Positions 34,758 to 45,870 of a DNA stretch of 64,000 nucleotides are shown here, piece after piece. The stretch is from Dromiciops gliroides (taxonomy: Eukaryota; Chordata; Mammalia; Microbiotheria; Microbiotheriidae): positions 417,429,669-417,493,668 of the forward strand of contig NC_057862.1 in assembly GCF_019393635.1 (NCBI RefSeq). The letters run 5' to 3'. The position numbers were made by a program, and so were the translations under genes. The stretch's first letter is position 1; the number at the start of each line of letters is the position of its first letter. Below the pieces are notes generated by a model, which was not told where the DNA came from, did not search any database, and saw nothing but the letters and a program-made list of their open reading frames with translations.

Positions 34758-35336
34758 TTCAAGGGAAAGAAAGGATAGTTGGTACAAAGCATTTTTGTCA
34801 AACCAGATACATATTCTTCCCTTGTAAATGCAAGGTCCCCTGGGAGAGTAGACTGCAGGTCATGGTACAATGGTAGTCAAACCCATGTATTATAGGACAT
34901 GTGGGGCCCAGAGGTACCTCCCACTTGGCCCTGGAAGACCTTTTCTCTTTTGGTGGAGTCTTAATGAACTCCCCTTCAGGTGCTGCTCTTCAATGGGCTC
35001 CAAGGATTCATTCCTTTCTCATATCCATAGCTGGCACTTCTCTCTATCAGGAGATAGAATGATCCCTAAAGCTGCTGCTGTCCTCACGGGCTTCCAACTG
35101 TAACGCTTCCATTGCCAAGGGCCAATTGCACTATGGTGGTTCCTGCTGAGATCATTGTCAAGACATCTGGATGTTCTAAACTCACAAGGTTGTTGCTTGG
35201 ATATGACCACCACCTTGGATTACTTCTTTACATAAGGATAGGAAAGAGCGAACACTAAAGAAAAAGGTTGCCTTGTACTCACAGCCACCATAGCTGGGGG
35301 GAGATGGAACAGATGCCCTCTCCCCAGCTGGCTCTT

Positions 35337-35527
35337 AAAAGCATCAGGCTCTGGGGCGGCTAGGTGGCGCAGTGGATAAAGCACCGGCCCTGGATTCAGG
35401 AGTACCTGAGTTCAAATCCGGCCTCAGACACTTGACACTTACTAGCTGTGTGACCCTGGGCAAGTCACTTAACCCCCATTGTCCTGAAAAAAACCCAAAA
35501 AAAACCAAAACAAAAAGCATCAGGCTC
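35337..35527 (+). mobile_element. tRNA-derived SINE (mosaic A/B) with TSD, sense
   Basis: TSD AAAAGCATCAGGCTC at 35337-35351 and 35513-35527. Carries 'gataaagcaccgg' and 'acttgacac' (type B) but 'caggagtacctg' (type A). Confidence 0.93.
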
Positions 35528-35534
35528 AAAGATA

Positions 35535-35709
35535 TCCCACTTAGGGGGCAGCTAGATGGCACAGTGGATAAAGCACTGGTCCTAGATTCAGGAGGACCTG
35601 AGTTCAAATTTGGCCTCAGACACTTGAACCTTACTAGCTGTGTGACCCTGGGCAAGTCACTTAACCCTTATTGTCCCACAAAAAAAGAAAAAGAAGAAGA
35701 AGTCCCACT
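35535..35709 (+). mobile_element. tRNA-derived SINE (type B), sense
   Basis: 'ggggcagctagatggcacag' to 'aacccttattgtcccac' with an A/G-rich tail. Flanks TCCCACTT at 35535-35542 and 35702-35709. Confidence 0.9.
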
Positions 35710-35980
35710 TCCTAAAAGAAAACAAGAAGGGGTGGTTTGCCCCCTTTGCCTACATATTCAGTTCTGGCTCAGAAGCCAATTAGAAGACTTTCTATCATCA
35801 CACATTACTAGCTCCCTCAGTCACTCTTGGCTGGAAGTAGGCTCCACCCAAGCTTCCACAAGGTCACACTATAACCAAACAGGGAATATCTGTGCATGCT
35901 TCTTGGACTGGCTTTTATAAGTCAGTCCATCCACCCTACATTCACTGATCATGGGTAACACATTTCTTATTGGGAAGTAA

Positions 35981-36106
35981 ATTAAGTCTTTTTTTGTTTT
36001 GTTTTGTTAAGTGTCTGAGGCCGGATTTGAACTCAGGTCCTCCTGAATCCAGGGCCAGTGCTCTATCCACTGTGCCACCTAGCTGCCCCCATTAAGTCTT
36101 TTTTTG
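35981..36106 (-). mobile_element. Truncated SINE with 16-bp TSD, antisense
   Basis: TSD ATTAAGTCTTTTTTTG at 35981-35996 and 36091-36106. Body 35997-36090 lacks the 3' part: 'gttaagtgtctgaggccgg' follows directly after a GTTTT run. Confidence 0.9.
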
Positions 36107-37449
36107 ATAGTTTACTTTTCTGTAGGGCAATCCTAATAAATTGACATCATGAATAGTGAATGTGAAGTGACCTTTAGAATTTTGGATGACCTCATTCTTT
36201 TCCACCTCTTCCATATTCTGTATTTTCTCTTTCCTTTTTACCCATAAAAGACTTTTCCTTCCCCATCCTCTTAATAATATCACATATTAATTTTCTCTCA
36301 ATACCTTCTTCTCCTGTAAACTGGAATAGAGAAAATATCCTGATTTTTTTTTTTACTCCTTTGTTAATAGAAAGATGACTAAATGGAAGTAAATTGTACA
36401 GATGGGTCCTGACTCAGCATGATTGTTTTCAAATATTTATCTTTAGTTACAACTATTTTAAGATTAAATAATTGGTAAAGTTTGAATGGCATTTTCTTTC
36501 ATTATTTGTCTGGATCCACCCAGAGAGAGGTTTGGGAATTATGTTCAGTTTAATAAAGCAAGCACACAACTGATTAATCTTTGTAATGTTCAAATAATAA
36601 ACAACCCAGAGGAGACTATTTCTAACCAACACCTGAGATCAGGTGGGGGTGGATTGAGTTCTCAACATTAATGGCCAAATTACAGAACAATCTATACCAA
36701 AGTGGATTCAGTCATAGATTCCCAAAGGACAAGAATACAAAAGAAAGATGAAAAAAATCCAAATATAAACCCAGTCATTATGCTGTTAACATAATTGTAG
36801 GTACTGACTTAAGACAAATGCTACTTTCCAGTAACACTTCTCTCTTATTGATTTTATGGCCATAATAATTTGTTCAGGAATGAGTAGAATTGCTCACCTG
36901 ATTTTTAAAAATTATTTAGGAATAGGAGTCTTTTAAAATGTGTTTTAAAACCATACAGGTAGCATATCAGTAAGTTAGTCTAGGTTCAAGCAGAATATAA
37001 TTGATGTGAACATGAATGAAGTTTTGTTTAAGCAGTAAAGCTATAAAACATGTTATTTAGAGCCCATCTAAAAAGTATCACCCTTCATTCACATTAAAAG
37101 CTTCTATTTTATAGACTGTAAAAATGAAATCACTCTGTACCCTGGGCATTTTCTTTAAATGGGGAATTAATGTACTACATACTAAAAATTTTTAGCCAGT
37201 AGTCCTTGAACGCCAATGATGTAGAGAATATACACATGATCACTGATTCCCAATAGTTTTTTTTTTTTTGGAATGGTGACTCCCTGTCACCAATTGATTT
37301 TACAATATTGTCCATCAACCTGAAAAGTGGTGTGACATAATTAAAAAAAAATTATTTTAAAAATAATTTAGTCACTTTTTTTTGTTTTTGGATTGCCTAT
37401 ATCTCTCTCATACAAAGAATAAAAAAGAAGGGAAAACAGTTTGACAAAA
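36107..37449. other. Unique AT-rich stretch
   Basis: About 1.3 kb with no repeat recognised, the longest such stretch between SINE clusters. No open frame of note. Confidence 0.4.
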
Positions 37450-37631
37450 CTAACCAAAAAATATATATATATATATATATATTTTTTCAGGGCAATGAGG
37501 GTTAAGTGACTTGCCCAGGGTCACACAGCTAATAAGTGTCAAGTGTCTGAGGCTGGATTTGAACTCAGGTCCTCCTGAATCCAGGGCTGGTGCTCTATCC
37601 ACTGCACCACCTCACTGCCCCCTAACCAAAA
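37450..37631 (-). mobile_element. tRNA-derived SINE (type B) with TSD, antisense
   Basis: TSD CTAACCAAAA at 37450-37459 and 37622-37631. The tail side has become (AT)n at 37461-37482. Confidence 0.88.
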
Positions 37632-37828
37632 TATTTTAAAGGTCTGAAGTTTGCAGTGTTTCACATCCAAATCTTCTACCTCTTCAAAGGAGCATAGGAG
37701 GACCCTTGATATCTCTTTGGAGCCAACCTTGATTGTTAAGTTTCACAGCGTTCAAGTCTCCTCCTTTCTCCTCTTCCCTGGAGAGTGTTGCGTCAATGAC
37801 CCACTGCATTCACTTCTGAAGATGGTAT
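37632..37828. other. No feature recognised
   Basis: Short unique stretch between two SINEs of opposite strand. Confidence 0.4.
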
Positions 37829-37983
37829 AGCTGGGGGCAGCTAGGTGGTGCAGTGGATAAAGCACTGGCTCTGGATTCAGGAGGACCTGAGTTCAAATCT
37901 GACCTCAGACACTTGACACTTACTAGCTGTGTAACTTTGGGCAAGTCACTTAACCCTCATTGCCCTGGAAAAAAAAAAAAAAA
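37829..37983 (+). mobile_element. tRNA-derived SINE (type B), sense
   Basis: 'ggggcagctaggtggtgcag' to 'aaccctcattgccctgg' and poly-A. Confidence 0.9.
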
Positions 37984-38385
37984 GAAAATATGACATAGCC
38001 ATTGAATAAGTGGCTTCCTTGTTGAAGGTTGAAGTGTCTTGCCTTACTGCAGTGATTCACTGCTGGGCTTAATCCTTGGCAATGCTTGACCACAAGCAAA
38101 TTTTGATGTCTTCTGAAGTTCTTGGATCTCTGTTAGTTGGTTCTTCCAACCTTTCAAAGCTCATAAGGTCATAGCTATCTCTAATACTCCTTTTCCTAAG
38201 AGCAAGAAAAAAATCAACATAAAGAGGCAAAGAACAGAGAGTCCTCATATTAATAGCCTCATGTGGGTCTGGGTGGGGAGAAAAGGCTGCTAATGCTGAC
38301 TCTCTCTCTCCCCCAATCTGGAAGCTGTTGTCTCCTGTCAACACAGCCTTCAGTTTGGATTATTTTGTTATTGTTGTTTCCATTC
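37984..38385. other. No feature recognised
   Basis: Intergenic DNA. No repeat or gene found. Confidence 0.4.
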
Positions 38386-38525
38386 ACATAAGGACATTAT
38401 ATTTTTATAATGTCATATATACATACATGTATGTGCATTTATAGATATTTACACACATATAATTTTGCTAATTCTGCTTCACTTTGTTCATATAAGTTTT
38501 GTCATACATATTTGAATTTTTCATA

Positions 38526-38803
38526 TCCATTATTTCTTTGGAGTTTTTTGTTGTTCAGTCCTTTTTCAGCCATGTCCTGACTCTTTATGAGTTAATTTGG
38601 GATTTTCTTGGCAAAGATACTGTCATTTCCTTCTCCATTTTACAGATGAGAAACTGACGCAAATAGAGTTAGGTGTCTTTCCCAAGGTCACATAACTAGT
38701 AAGTGTCTGAGGACTGTTTTGAACTCATAAAGATAGTGTTCCTGACTTCAGGTCTGGCACTCAATCCACCACTGAGCTACCCAGCCGCTTCCATTATTTC
38801 TTT
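38526..38803 (-). mobile_element. Full-length CORE-SINE with RTE-type tail and TSD, antisense
   Basis: TSD TCCATTATTTCTTT at 38526-38539 and 38790-38803. Body 38540-38789: RTE-like end ('cagtcctttttcagccatgt', 'gggattttcttggcaaag'), core ('ttttacagatgagaaactg') and tRNA-like head. Confidence 0.9.
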
Positions 38804-38911
38804 CAACACAGTAATATTTCATTACATTCACTTGTTTAGCCATTTCCCATTACCCCAATTTGTTTAGCTAATCCCCAATTGATAGGCATCAGTTTTTCTG
38901 ATTCTTTACTA

Positions 38912-38932
38912 ACACACACACACACACACACA
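38912..38932. repeat. (CA)n microsatellite
   Basis: Ten or so CA units inside the antisense L1 3' UTR. Confidence 0.9.
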
Positions 38933-40016
38933 AAATTGCTGCTTTAAATATTTTTTATATATATGGGGCCTTTCTCTTTCTTAGTTACCTCTTTGGAAGC
39001 ATATGTACAATATTAGAGAAATTTGGGGGTTAAAAGGTAATTTCTTCACATAATTGCACATTGCTTTCCCAAATGGCTGGATCCATTCATAGCTTCACTA
39101 AAAATGTCTGAGTGTACCTTCCTTTACATAACCCATCCAACACTGATTATTTCCCTATTTTGTTCTTTTTGACAAATTGCTAGGTGTGAGGTAAAACCTT
39201 GGGGTTGTTTTGATTTTTATTTCTATTATTATTATTATTATTCACGTCAATCATTCTTTTATATGATTGTTAATAGTTTGCAATTCATTTGAAAAAATGT
39301 AAGCCACTAGATTTTGGTCTTATTTTTTTCTATTAGTTATCTATGTATTTTGGATATCAGATACTTATCAGAGATATTTGATGTAAGGATTTTTTAGGGT
39401 TAATCACTTTTCTTCTTATTTACTTGCATTAATTTTGATCATGCAAAAGTTTTTTCAAATTCATGCAACAAGCTATCTATCATTTACAATTTCTTCTATT
39501 CTTCTCAGGTTAAGAATTCAACAACTAGCCATAGCTGTGGAATGCACCTGATGATCTGGCTCTCTTTTAATTGTTTTAATGATGTGATCTTTAATATTCA
39601 GTCCATGTAACAAAAATATATATTTATTTTGTTCATTGTGGTACATAATATGAGATATTGGTCTAGAACTAATTTCTGTCAAACAGCTTTCCAGTGTTCT
39701 CAGAAATTCTTGTTAAATTTAATTTTTTTTCCTGAGGTCATTTATGATTTGGGGTTTATCAAATGCTGGGTTATTGAATTCAATTATTTCTGATTCTTCA
39801 TTATCTAGTTTATCCCATTGTTCCACTTTTCTATTTTTCAACCAATACCTAAAAGATGTAACAATTATCAATACATTATAAATAATATAGTTTGAGGTAT
39901 AGAAGCACTATTCCACCTTCACTACTACACCTTACCTCTTACCTCTACACACATTATTTCCCTTGAAACTCTAGATCTTTTGTTGCTACAAATTAAATTT
40001 TGTCCAGCTCTATAAA

Positions 40017-40235
40017 GTCAACAATCATTTAATAAACATCTACTATGTGCCAGGAACATAGTACTAAATTGGAGGCAGCTAGGTGGCACAATGGATAAAG
40101 TACTGGCCCTGGATTCAGAAGGACCGAAATTCAAATCTGGCCTCAGACACTTGACACTTACTAGCTGTGTGACCCTGGGCAAGTCACTTAACCCTCACTG
40201 CCCCTCCCCCAATTTTTAAAAAAAAATAGCACTAA
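40017..40235 (+). mobile_element. Old repeat scrap and SINE (type B), sense
   Basis: 40025-40062 shows 'catctactatgtgccagg'. The SINE follows at 40071-40222 ('ggaggcagctaggtggcac' to 'aaccctcactgcccc'), with near-TSD TAGTACTAAAT and TAGCACTAAAT. Confidence 0.85.
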
Positions 40236-40527
40236 ATCTATGAATTACTTTTGTTAGTACTGACATTTTGTTATTGATATGACCTGGCCATGAGCATAGT
40301 CCTAAGCAAACTATAATGTAGTCAACAAATTATGGATAGGTTTGCTTCTTCTTCACCTATCCTTATGCTTTTAATTTTGTTTTCTTATTGCTATTACTAG
40401 TATTTTTTGAACTATGTCAACAGCAAGGGAAGAAGACCTTCTTGCTATACTCCTCTATTCATTGAGAAGGCTTATAATGTTTATCTATTGTATATAATGT
40501 TAGATCTTGGTTTAAAATAAATACTTT

Positions 40528-40668
40528 TGCCGGGGGAGGCAATGGGGGTTAAGTGACTTGCCCAAAGTCACACAGCTAGTAAGTGTCAAGTGTCTGAGGC
40601 TGGATTTGAACTCAGGTCCTCCTGAATCCAGGGCTGGTTCTTTATCCACTGCCACCTAGCTGCCCCTA
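40528..40668 (-). mobile_element. tRNA-derived SINE (type B), antisense
   Basis: 'gaggcaatgggggttaagtg' to 'tgccacctagctgcccc'. First of three antisense SINEs in a row. Confidence 0.88.
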
Positions 40669-40734
40669 AAAATAGATACTTTCACTCATTAAAAAAAAAA
40701 AAAGAGGTCCTATAAGTCTAGGTTTTATAGGGTT

Positions 40735-40870
40735 TTTTGTCTTGTTTTGTTTGTTTTGTTTTTTGCAGGGCAATGAGCAGCTAGTGTCAAGTGTATGAGG
40801 CTGGATTTGAACTCAGGTCCTACTGAATCTAGGGCCAGTGCTTTATCCACTGCACCACCTAGCTACCCCC
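40735..40870 (-). mobile_element. Internally deleted SINE (type B), antisense
   Basis: 'gcagggcaatgagcagctag' joins the 3' end directly to the middle, so the 'ggttaagtgacttgccc' section is missing. Confidence 0.85.
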
Positions 40871-40871
40871 T

Positions 40872-41036
40872 AGGTGTTTTGTGTTTTTTTTTTTTTTTAA
40901 GTGAGGCAATTGGGGTTAAGTGACTTGTCCAGGATCACACAGCTATTAAGTGTTAAGTGTCTGGGGCCAAATTTGAACTCAGGTACTCCTGACTCCAGGG
41001 CTGGTGCTCTATCCACTGTGCCATCTAGCTGCCCCC
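40872..41036 (-). mobile_element. tRNA-derived SINE (type A), antisense
   Basis: 'aagtgaggcaattggggtta' to 'gccatctagctgccccc'. Third of the cluster. Confidence 0.9.
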
Positions 41037-42171
41037 TTTCTTTCTTTTTAAAATTTTTTTCCCCCTAGGGTTTTTTTAAAAAATCGTAAATGAGTGTTGT
41101 ACTTTTTTCAAAGTCTTTTGTTATTGTCATTGCATCTAGTCAGCTAATTTGGTATTTTTTTATACTTAATATATCTAATTATGCAAATTTTTTCCTTATA
41201 TTGAACCATCTTTGCATTCTTATCCAACTTCATCATGGTGAATGATTTCTTTTTCATAACTGGATGTTGTTTTTTTCTTTGCTGGGATTTTGTTTTAAAA
41301 TTTTGAATAGATATCCATAAAAGCTTTTGGTCTATAGTTCTTTCTTTATATTATCCTTGTCCAGTTTAGGTATTAGGAGCATATTAGTCTCATAAAGGGA
41401 GTTTGGTAGAGTCCCATCTCAATTTTTGAGAAAACTTTTTGTATTTTACATGTCAATTGTAATTTAAAAGTTTGATAGTCTCCAGTAAATTTCTCTGGAC
41501 CAGTGGGTTCCCCTCCCACCTCCTATTTTACAACTAATTCAATTTCCTTTTTGGAAGTTAGGTTATTTAAGATCTCTATTTGGTATTGTGGTAATATGCA
41601 CATTTTTATATTTTTGTAGATAATTTCCAATTTCTCTTGAATTCTTGATTGTTTTGGCATATAACTGTGCATAATAGGTTCTGAAAATGCATTTTATCTC
41701 TTGTGATTTCATCTCATTCTTATTTTTCATTAATTAAAATTTCTCCCTCTTTTATATTTAATAAGCCTTGGCTAAAGGTCTATCAATTTTGCTACTAGTT
41801 TTAAAGAACTAGTTTTCAATTTTAATTTTCAGTTCCATTATTTTTGTGGTTTACAATTTATTACTTCTTTAATTTTAATGATTTGCTGCTTTGTACTTAT
41901 TTTAGATAATTTTTTGTTTTCTCATTTTAATTGCAAATTTCTTAATTTTTAATAGCATATTCATTATTTTTCTGTTAGTTTATTTTTTTAGGGATACAAA
42001 TTTTCCTTTAAGGATGCTTTAACTGCCTCTTGGAAATGTTGCCATATTGTATTATCATTGTCTTTCATGTAGTTAATATTTTTGTCACTTATTCTTTGGT
42101 CCAAAATACTTATCCAGTATTTTGTCTCCATTTAGGTCTGTGTGTTTTGTTTGTGTTCCCAGTATTTGCCA

Positions 42172-42290
42172 CTCATTGAGGGTCACATAGCTAGTAAGTG
42201 TTAAGTGTCTGAGGCCGGATTTGAACTCAGGTCCTCCTGACTCCAGGGCCGGTGCTCTATCCACTGCGCCACCTAGCTGCCCCTCATTGA
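42172..42290 (-). mobile_element. SINE missing its 3' part, antisense
   Basis: Starts at 'gagggtcacatagctagtaa' and ends 'cacctagctgcccc'. CTCATTGA occurs on both sides. Confidence 0.8.
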
Positions 42291-42595
42291 TTCTTAAAAT
42301 TCTGCATAGTGAGTTCTAAATTCAGACATATTCTTTCTGAATTTCTCATTTTATGGATTTCATTTCTTTTTCAACCATTCTGGGTTCTTGTGTTGTATTG
42401 TGTTTTCTTGGGATTCAAAGAATTCTGTACCATATTTCATTGCACGAAAAGTTTCCCTTTGCTTTGTCTTGTAGTATTTATTCTCTTTGAGGATTTACTA
42501 TTCATCCTTCCTTTTGGTTTTAGTATCTCTTTGTTGAGTCATTTTCTTGTGCTCTGGACTTATATTGAGGGTTTTCCCTTTGAGATCTTGGGTAT

Positions 42596-42635
<40 letters not shown>

Positions 42636-43080
42636 CTCTTTTCATTATTTTTCTTGCTTCTTAGCTAGTCTCAACCCTCTTGCCCATATATATAGGATTC
42701 ACATTATGTCATTGCCCTGATAGCCTCTGGAGAGGGGCCCAGAGCCCAGGATGGTGCTTTGCAAATGATATGTGCTTAAAAAATGCTTTTTGATTAATTT
42801 ATTATCATTCATTCATTCAATAAATGTGTTTTTTGCTGATAAATTTTCTTTTAAGTCAAATAGCAAAAACCCTGCATCCTCTCAAATGAATGTCCCACAA
42901 TCCCTTAAACAGCAGAAATATTGTTATAACATAATGAGGGCAACCTTACATTTGAATAGCTTTCCATTTGATAAAGGAAAAGACAGCTGTGCGTTTTGCA
43001 AGTTTGTACCAAGCTTGTCCTCTAAGTTGTCATCTTGCTCAAACAAATCAAATTAATTTATATAGTCTATAGACAATAAG
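42291..43080. other. Unassigned, with a (GT)n tract
   Basis: Contains the (GT)n at 42600-42634 and a possible L2 end near 42700-42785 ('cccaggatggtgctttgc'). The open frames here are low-complexity hydrophobic translations of T-rich DNA. Confidence 0.35.
42600..42634. repeat. (GT)n microsatellite
   Basis: Pure run of about 17 units. Confidence 0.95.
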
Positions 43081-43253
43081 CACAGTGAGGGTTTTTTTGT
43101 TTTTGTTTTTTGTGGGGCAATGAGGGTTAAGTGACTTGCCCAGGGTCACACAGCTAGTGTCAAATGTCTGAGATCAGATTTGAACTCAAGTCCTCCTGAA
43201 TTCAGGGCCAATGCTTTATCCACTGCACCACCTAGCTGCCCTCCACAGTGAGG
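43081..43253 (-). mobile_element. tRNA-derived SINE (type B) with TSD, antisense
   Basis: CACAGTGAGG at 43081-43090 and 43244-43253 flank a body with a T/G-rich tail ending 'cacctagctgccctc'. Confidence 0.9.
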
Positions 43254-43544
43254 TTTTATATTCTCTTTACCTCATACTCAATTGTGTAACTACATATATG
43301 TAGATGTAGTTAAAGATGTAGTTTTTTGTATACTTTCAAGGATAGCTTCAATGTGTGTCTCTCCATATATAATTGTGTGTGTATATACAAATATATACAC
43401 ACATATATACATATTCTATATTTGCGCATTGATGTACATGCATATATTATTCTCATAAAATTTTATAAATATGGGGAGAGTAGGCACATGGGTCAATAAA
43501 TATTTATATTTTATTTGTTTCTGGTCTTTTTAAAAATAAAATCG
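43254..43544. other. TA-rich intergenic DNA
   Basis: Contains a (TA)/(CA)-rich patch at 43375-43425. Nothing else recognised. Confidence 0.45.
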
Positions 43545-43700
43545 TTCAGAACAGCTAGGTGGTGAAGTGGATAAAGCACCAGCCTTGGACTCAGGAGGAC
43601 CTTAGTTCAAATCCAGCTTCAGATACTTGAAACTTACTAGCTGTGTGACCCTGGGCAAGTCACTTATCCCTCATTGCCCTGCAAAAAATAAATAAAATTA
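43545..43700 (+). mobile_element. tRNA-derived SINE (type B), sense
   Basis: 'cagctaggtggtgaagtgg' to 'tccctcattgccctgc' and an A-rich tail. 'ggataaagcacc' and 'ccctcattgccc' are of type B. Confidence 0.87.
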
Positions 43701-44561
43701 AAAAATAAAAAGGTTCAAGATTTTCCCCAAACCTTTAGTATTTCTCCTTTTTAAGATATCTTGAAAGTCTATCCCTTAGTACCTTTAAAATTATGTCACC
43801 TCTAGTATAGATTTTCCATATAGATGTATATAATTTAGGTCAGTTGTACTTTCTGTCTGAGTTTTTAGTGCCATTTGTATTTCATGCAGTGCACTGAAGA
43901 CTATGATATTAGAGTTCAAATATTCCACTGACTTTTTTTTTGGGGGGGAGAATCCTTTTAAAAATAGATTTTCTTCAATTTTTGTCTGTTTGTTGTTTCA
44001 GTTCCATCTTTAAATGCCCTGAGCATGGTTTTGCTTAGTTGGGCCTCCTACTAAGCTTTCTACAAACTTTTTTTTTTTCATTCTACTGTTTTATAGGATT
44101 TTATTGACTGTAATCACACAGTCAGAATTAGAATGGATGATACAGACCATCTACTCATTTTTTTACATGTTCTTTTACAAATAAGGACTTCTATCATAAA
44201 TTTATATTCTAAATTAGTGTTGTTTTTGACTGCTATATATCTCTACTTGGAAGAGAGATTAAGTATTTGCTGGCTGAGATATTTTCTAGGCCCCTTTGAC
44301 CTTGTTATAGTGACTGATTTACATTGGTTATATTTCCTTATAAAATGGTAAGGTAGTTTGTAACTATGTCTGTTAATCCATTTCCTGTTTTTCAGCAACA
44401 ACGGTTTGTTTTAATAGGTCATATTACTGTTACCCCATTAAGGCACCATTGTCTTCTTATTCTTATTTTTTCTTCTAATTTGGTATTGATTTTGATTTTT
44501 TGCTCTTACAAAATGGTGGCCTATATACAAATGGCTGTTTTGTATACTATGCCCTATTATT

Positions 44562-44747
44562 AACTAGTCATTTCCTGGGCAGCTAGGTGGTGCAGTGGAT
44601 AGAGCACCGGCCCTGGAGTCAGGAGTACCTGGGTTCAAATCCAGCCTCAGACACTTAACACTTACTAGCTGTGTGACCCTGGGCAAGTCACTTAACCCCA
44701 ATTGCCTCACTAAAAAAACAAACAAACAAAAAACTAGTCATTTCCTG
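44562..44747 (+). mobile_element. tRNA-derived SINE (type A) with 16-bp TSD, sense
   Basis: TSD AACTAGTCATTTCCTG at 44562-44577 and 44732-44747. Body ends 'aattgcctcactaaaa' with an (AAAC)n-like tail. Confidence 0.95.
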
Positions 44748-45414
44748 CTTGCTGAATTATAACCAATTTAAAAAATATTGTTTGGTGTTTTCTGTGTCTG
44801 TCGCCTCCCAATTTTCTCCTTAAAGTATTCATTGTAAATGGTGTCCCAAAATTCTTAGTGCTGTTTTAAGCTTTAATTGATTAAAACTTTACCAAGACTT
44901 TTTGAAAACCCTATCTACACATCTACATATGTACAAAACATATCTACAAGCCAATGAACTCTCTCATTTTTTATCCTGAGCCATGGTTTCCAATATGTTT
45001 TTCATTACCCCCTGTGTTCACCTATACATTGAAATCATTGAGTATTAAAGAACATATTGATTTTATTTCCTTGGGTTTTATCAAGTTCTTGATAACATTT
45101 TTCTCCTTCCCTTTCCTCAGCAACAGATGTTGGCACATGAGATACAATTATTTTCATAGTGATCTTTTTGCAAATGCTTATTATGAATGCTGCAATAAAA
45201 GATGGTTGTATCTTATGAAATTATGTTTCTTGTTGCCTTTGGACACACAATAATACCAACTCAAATATGTCCTTTATTTCCTGTCCGGAGAAAACCTGTG
45301 AACCATCCTTTCATTTAGTTGCAATTTCTTTTTGTGTTCTGGTTTTATTAATAGTGATAATGTCAAGATTGCTGTGGTTCAGCTTCTCCATTAGTATGTC
45401 CAACTCATTTGACC

Positions 45415-45536
45415 CTGGACAAGGATCTCATTTTAGAATATCAACAGATAAGTTAATGTATAGTTGGTCTAAAAACTGGACAAGGATCTCATTTTAGAAT
45501 ATCAACAGATAAGTTAATGTATAGTTGGTCTAAAAA
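45415..45536. repeat. Perfect 61-bp tandem duplication
   Basis: Copy 1 is 45415-45475 and copy 2 is 45476-45536. Both start 'ctggacaaggatctcatttt' and end 'ggtctaaaaa', with no difference that I can see. Confidence 0.95.
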
Positions 45537-45694
45537 CCATGTGATTTTTAGCATCCTCTGTCACCTTTTCTTCAACCCTGTCACTTATAGAAGTAGATGT
45601 ACATTTCAATAGACTATATTCTATTTTACATTTCTCTTTGTTGTACTAGTTGTCATATGTGGTGCCCTCATGCTAATTACACTAGTTTCTCCTT

Positions 45695-45870
45695 AAAAGG
45701 TATTGACATCGGGGCAGCTAGGTGGCAAAGTGGATAGAGCACCAGCCCTGGATTCAGGAGGACCTGAGTTCAAATCTGACCTCAGACTCTTGACACCTAC
45801 TAGCTGTGTGACCCTGGGCAAGTCACTTAATCCCAACTGCCTCACCAAAAAGAAAAAAAAAAGGTATTGA
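45695..45870 (+). mobile_element. tRNA-derived SINE (mosaic) with TSD, sense
   Basis: TSD AAAAGGTATTGA at 45695-45706 and 45859-45870. Ends 'aactgcctcaccaaaa' (type A) but has 'ctggattcaggaggacc' (type B). Confidence 0.93.

Larger units (their letters stand above)
34758..35945 (+). repeat. Possible old LTR, split by two SINEs
   Basis: A GC-moderate block unlike its surroundings, with a TATA-like 'gcttttataa' at 35911-35920 and CT-rich segments. It is continuous across the SINEs at 35352 and 35543. I see no confirmed TG...CA ends or outer duplication, so this is a weak family guess for an old, broken element. A unique sequence is the alternative. Confidence 0.25.
38386..42290 (-). mobile_element. 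Older L1, antisense, SINE-rich
   Basis: Reverse L1 text, more diverged than at 21.7-26 kb: 'cttcactttgttcatataag', 'gctgctttaaatatttttta', 'gatatcagatacttatcaga' and 'ctatagttctttctttatat'. The 5' side fades near 42.2 kb. It carries at least six SINE insertions, consistent with greater age. Confidence 0.7.
43740..45694 (-). mobile_element. RTE-class LINE, endonuclease region, antisense
   Basis: Reverse-strand translation gives, in N-to-C order: LNHSNLDIITINKTRTQKEIATK then KDGSQVFSGQ (near 45460-45290), IVSHVPTSVAEE (near 45140), SLILNDFNV (near 45010, cf. GDFNAKVG) and HHFVRAKNQNQYQI (near 44500, cf. SDHRLVRAKIKINTK). This is the APE-type endonuclease of RTE/BovB-like LINEs. Stops and frame changes abound: an old inactive copy. 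Interrupted by a SINE at 44578-44731. Confidence 0.7.

Noticed and set aside
35344-35920. Open frames with LDSGGPEFKSGLRHLTLTSCVTLGKSLNPHC and similar, seen at many places
   Set aside because: This recurring peptide is the translation of the abundant SINE. It is not a protein family.
42309-45497. Hydrophobic open frames considered as small membrane proteins
   Set aside because: They are plus-strand readings of T-rich antisense LINE DNA. The opposite strand of 43.7-45.7 kb explains the sequence as RTE.
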